Under the pieces are notes generated by a model, which did no database searches, was not told the DNA's origin, and saw nothing but the letters and a program-made list of their open reading frames with translations. The position numbers and the translations under genes were made by a program. A stretch of DNA of 64,000 bases, taken from Cranoglanis bouderius. Taxonomy: Eukaryota; Chordata; Actinopteri; Siluriformes; Cranoglanididae. The DNA is taken from assembly GCA_023630585.1 (NCBI GenBank), contig CM042546.1, forward strand, positions 23,572,310 to 23,636,309, given 5' to 3'. Below are positions 61,176 through 64,000 of the stretch, piece by piece. Positions within the stretch are counted from its first letter, which is position 1, and every line of letters starts with the position of its first letter.

Positions 61176-62158
61176 CAGAGCCCTCCACTAATATTGGCGC
61201 CCTTGGTAAATATGAGCAAAGAAGGCTGTGAAAAGGCTGTGTCTTTATTGTTTAACCTTTTGGTCTTTTGTTAAAAAAAATTCACAAAAAGACTCAAACA
61301 ACTGCAAACACAACAAAGGTTTATCCAAAAAATATATGCATTTGTTAAATATGGTGTGCAACAATTATTGGCACGCCTGTGAATCCATATGAGAAAAATA
61401 TAAAAGTATATTCCTCGTTGATATTTAAAATTTTTTAGTACACCTGGGTGACTAGGAACAGGAAATTGTTCAACAGTGACTTGTTTCACAGGGGTATAAA
61501 TATGAGGTAACACATAGGCCAAATTCCATTAGTCATTCATAACAGTGGGTAAGACCAAGGAATATAGCTGTGATGTGGGGCAAAAGGTTGTTGAGCTTCA
61601 CAAAATGGGAAGTGGCTATAAGAAAATAGCACAAGCATTGAAAATGTCCATTTCCACCATCAGGGCAAGAATTAAGAAGTTCCAGTCAACTGGAAATGTT
61701 ATGAATCAACCTGGAATTGGACATGTGTCTATATTGTCTCAACGCACTGTGAAGAGGATGGTTTGAGTGGCCAAAAAATCTCCAAGGATCACAGCTGGAG
61801 AATTGCAGAAGTTAGTTGTGTCTTGGGGTCAGAAAGTCTCCAAAACTACAATCCGAAATCACCACAAATTGTTTGGAAGGGTTTCAAGAAAAAGCCCTCT
61901 ACTCTCATCCAAAAACAAACTCAAGTGTCTTCAGTTTGCCAGACACTACTGGAACTTCAAATGGGATCGGGTTCTATGGTCAGATGAAACCAAAATAGAG
62001 CTTTTTGGCAATAAACACCAGAGGTGGTTTTGGTGCACACAGAGAGGTAGCCATATGGAAAAGTACCTCATGCCCACGGTTAAATATGGTGGTGGCTCTT
62101 TAATGTTTTGGGGCTGTTTTTCTGCCAGAGGACCTGTACATTTTGTTAGGATACATGG

Positions 62159-63780
62159 TGTAGCGAAATCCAAAGGGGGCATTATTATGCATTATTCTTT
62201 TCCACCAGAATAATGAAATGGATCAACTTTAAACGTGAAACGAAACAGAATCGCACTCTTGGATTCAACACACCTTTTTAAAGGAGACGAGTTTTAAAGC
62301 GTGCCCGTGTTATCTACCAGAATGTGTAGTAACTCGGATGAATCTGCAACGTTTAAAATAATATTCTCTACTAGTTACAATTCATGTAACAAATTAAAAG
62401 ATGTTTAACACGTTTAAATGTATTCTCCAATTTATATAAGGAATTAGCTCGAATGGCGTGAAATATATCTATATGTCTAATCAACGCGTGTTGTGACCAG
62501 TTATAAATATACATCAGCCATGAAAGGGAATTCATGTAGGTGCACATATACATATAGATAATTAACTACAACAGATTATAATTAATTATGACTATGTATG
62601 TGGCCTAGGTCAGCTTTAACACAGGGGTCCAATCTTAAACGCAGATATAGGTCATTAACTATACTTGCATGGCCTCAAGGTTGAGAGTTTGCGCGAGGTT
62701 GTGTAGAGTTCGCTGGTTCGTTGTTGTTTGAAAAAGCGTGAGCCCGGAGGTAGTTGCATCTTGTGTCCGGAGAGAAAGAGATCCTGGCTTCCTCTTCCCG
62801 GGGCACGTGGCCCCGGGGGAGAGAAACCGGAAGAAGTGAAGTTGAGAAATGAAGTCAAACTCTGAAGTCTGACTCTCAAATCCGCAGTGAAGTGAGCGTG
62901 GTGTTGTTTTAAAGACAACACCAACGCACACACCTCTTTGGGCTATGGGCCAATCAGGAAGTTGGGTTTGCATGTCCGGATGACTCTCTTTGTCTGGTCT
63001 CGGACCCTAATTTAAATGTCCAGGGAGGAGCTGGCTTATACCGTGTTATAAATGAAATTAAGTGAAAACATAAAATGATGTATCCCATTGCAATATGATA
63101 TGCATAATCAATCTGGGTATCTCGAAACGATTAACTACATACCAAATTCGATGGATTTGTGAAGAATATTACAAATAAAACCTGGTTACAGACATTTAAA
63201 ATGATATGCTAGATTAAACTATCTAAAGTCATTACGGTTAGTTAAACACACAATATATGTAAACAAAATAACATCACACTATTTAGACATGGAATAATTA
63301 CATATAATTACACGTTACATTGAAGAGAGAGAGATTTCTCCATTGTGTGTGTAAGGTAAGCGCGCATGTGTGTGTGTGTGTGTGTGTGTGTCCAGAAGAG
63401 GGGGCTGGTGTTCTTCTAATGACCCACAGGTCATCTCAGGGTGACCTTAGGGAGGACGTTTTCTCCTCTGGCTTTCTGACTTTGAAGCTAATCTGTGGTC
63501 AAAAACAGATTAGATTAGAGATTTACGGGCCCTTGGTCGGAGTTTTGGTGGACCCCTGCTGACGAACTAATCATGAAGTTTCCCAGACGTTCAGTCATCA
63601 AAGGTTTCTTTTATTGCAGGGGTAAGTCCTGTGTGGGTTCCAAAGAGTCTTTTGCATCCCAAAGGTGCATCTGGTCAAAGGAGGCCTCTCGGGGTTACTC
63701 TGGGTCGCCTGAGTGGTGAAACTTTATATGTTTCATTTGGGTTAATTTAGAAATCAGTTTGAGCATAGTCATACGCTACA
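62159..63780. mobile_element. Probable solo LTR of a retroelement
   Basis: 1622-bp insertion inside the family G transposase. It starts TGTAGCG and ends CGCTACA: perfect 7-bp inverted ends with the TG...CA of an LTR. Flanks are ATGG (62155-62158) and GTGG (63781-63784), a 4-bp target duplication with one mismatch. No coding region was seen inside, so a solo LTR is the simplest reading. An old endogenous retrovirus or other LTR element is possible; the family is not recognised. Confidence 0.6.
63366..63391. repeat. (GT)n microsatellite
   Basis: About 13 GT units inside the presumed LTR. Confidence 0.9.
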
Positions 63781-64000
63781 GTGGCATCATGGACTCTATC
63801 AAATATCAACAGATATTAAATAAAAACCTGACTGCCTCTGCCAGAAAGCTTCAAATGGGCCGTGGTTGGATCTTCCAGCAGGACAATGATCCAAAACGTA
63901 CATCAAAATCAACACAAAAATGGTTTACTGACCACAAAATCAATGTCCTGCCATGGCCATCCCAGTCCCCTGACTTGAAACCCATAGAAAACCTGTGGGG

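Larger units (their letters stand above)
61176..64000 (+). mobile_element. Tc1-like transposon, family G, split by an LTR and cut by the window end
   Basis: Left end CAGAGCCCTCCACTAATATT follows TA (61174-61175). Transposase sequence starts at 61545, stops being Tc1 at 62158, and resumes at 63785 in register. The right end lies outside the window. Confidence 0.9.
61545..64000 (+). pseudogene. Tc1-like transposase interrupted by a 1.6-kb insertion (family G)
   Basis: HTH part from MGKTKEYSCDVGQKVVELHK, a stop at 61764, then RVLWSDETKIELFG and VKYGGGSLMFWGCFSARGP up to RIHG at 62158. After the insertion, IMDSIKYQQILNKNL, WIFQQDNDPKRTSK and SQSPDLKPIENLWG continue to the window end. DDE blocks are still visible. 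Confidence 0.9.

Overview
This is a vertebrate nuclear window, almost certainly a teleost fish. Coding exons are short, bounded by GT/AG splice sites and spread over long AT-rich introns. The repeats are fish-type: many decayed Tc1/mariner transposons with DxxDPKH and SPDLNPIE motifs, L2/Rex1-like LINE pieces, tRNA-type SINEs, and long CA/GT, TA, ATT and GATA-type microsatellites. The repeat mix would fit an otophysan such as a catfish, but the species cannot be fixed from sequence alone. No CRISPR array, operon or other bacterial feature is present.

Two real protein-coding genes were found, both on the minus strand. The first spans 705-22202 and continues left of position 1. It is the 5' half of a dynein-heavy-chain-like gene, best matched to DNHD1 (dynein heavy chain domain-containing 1). 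I could chain 21 exons with compatible splice phases into about 2235 codons, covering the N-terminal stem, the linker, AAA1 and AAA2. The second spans 36183-49291 and appears complete. It encodes a predicted 1023-residue type I membrane receptor of the immunoglobulin superfamily. It has a signal peptide, about nine Ig domains, one transmembrane helix and a short tail with two tyrosine motifs, one of them ITIM-like. Its ectodomain was partly built by a recent local tandem duplication (42527-43283 and 43925-44690) that also made a chimeric exon.

Nearly everything else is mobile DNA. The DNHD1 introns carry Tc1-like elements at 5818-7416, about 9695-11005, 11087-12584, 12992-14385 and a nested pair at 17210-19535. 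Between the two genes (22.4-36.1 kb) lie another Tc1-like element at 22911-24424, a decayed Tc1 copy broken by a LINE piece and a MITE (28085-30660), LINE fragments (28390-33136) and SINEs. A second copy of the 5.8-kb Tc1 family (36918-38526) sits inside the last intron of the Ig receptor gene.

Right of the Ig gene (49.3-64 kb) no host gene was found. That part holds a Ty3-type LTR plus gag fragment with a 78-bp tandem array (56119-57969), a further Tc1 copy (58758-59915), and a Tc1 transposase gene split by a probable 1.6-kb solo LTR (61176 to the window end).

The two genes have no evident functional link: one belongs to the axonemal/flagellar dynein-like family, the other to cell-surface immune recognition.
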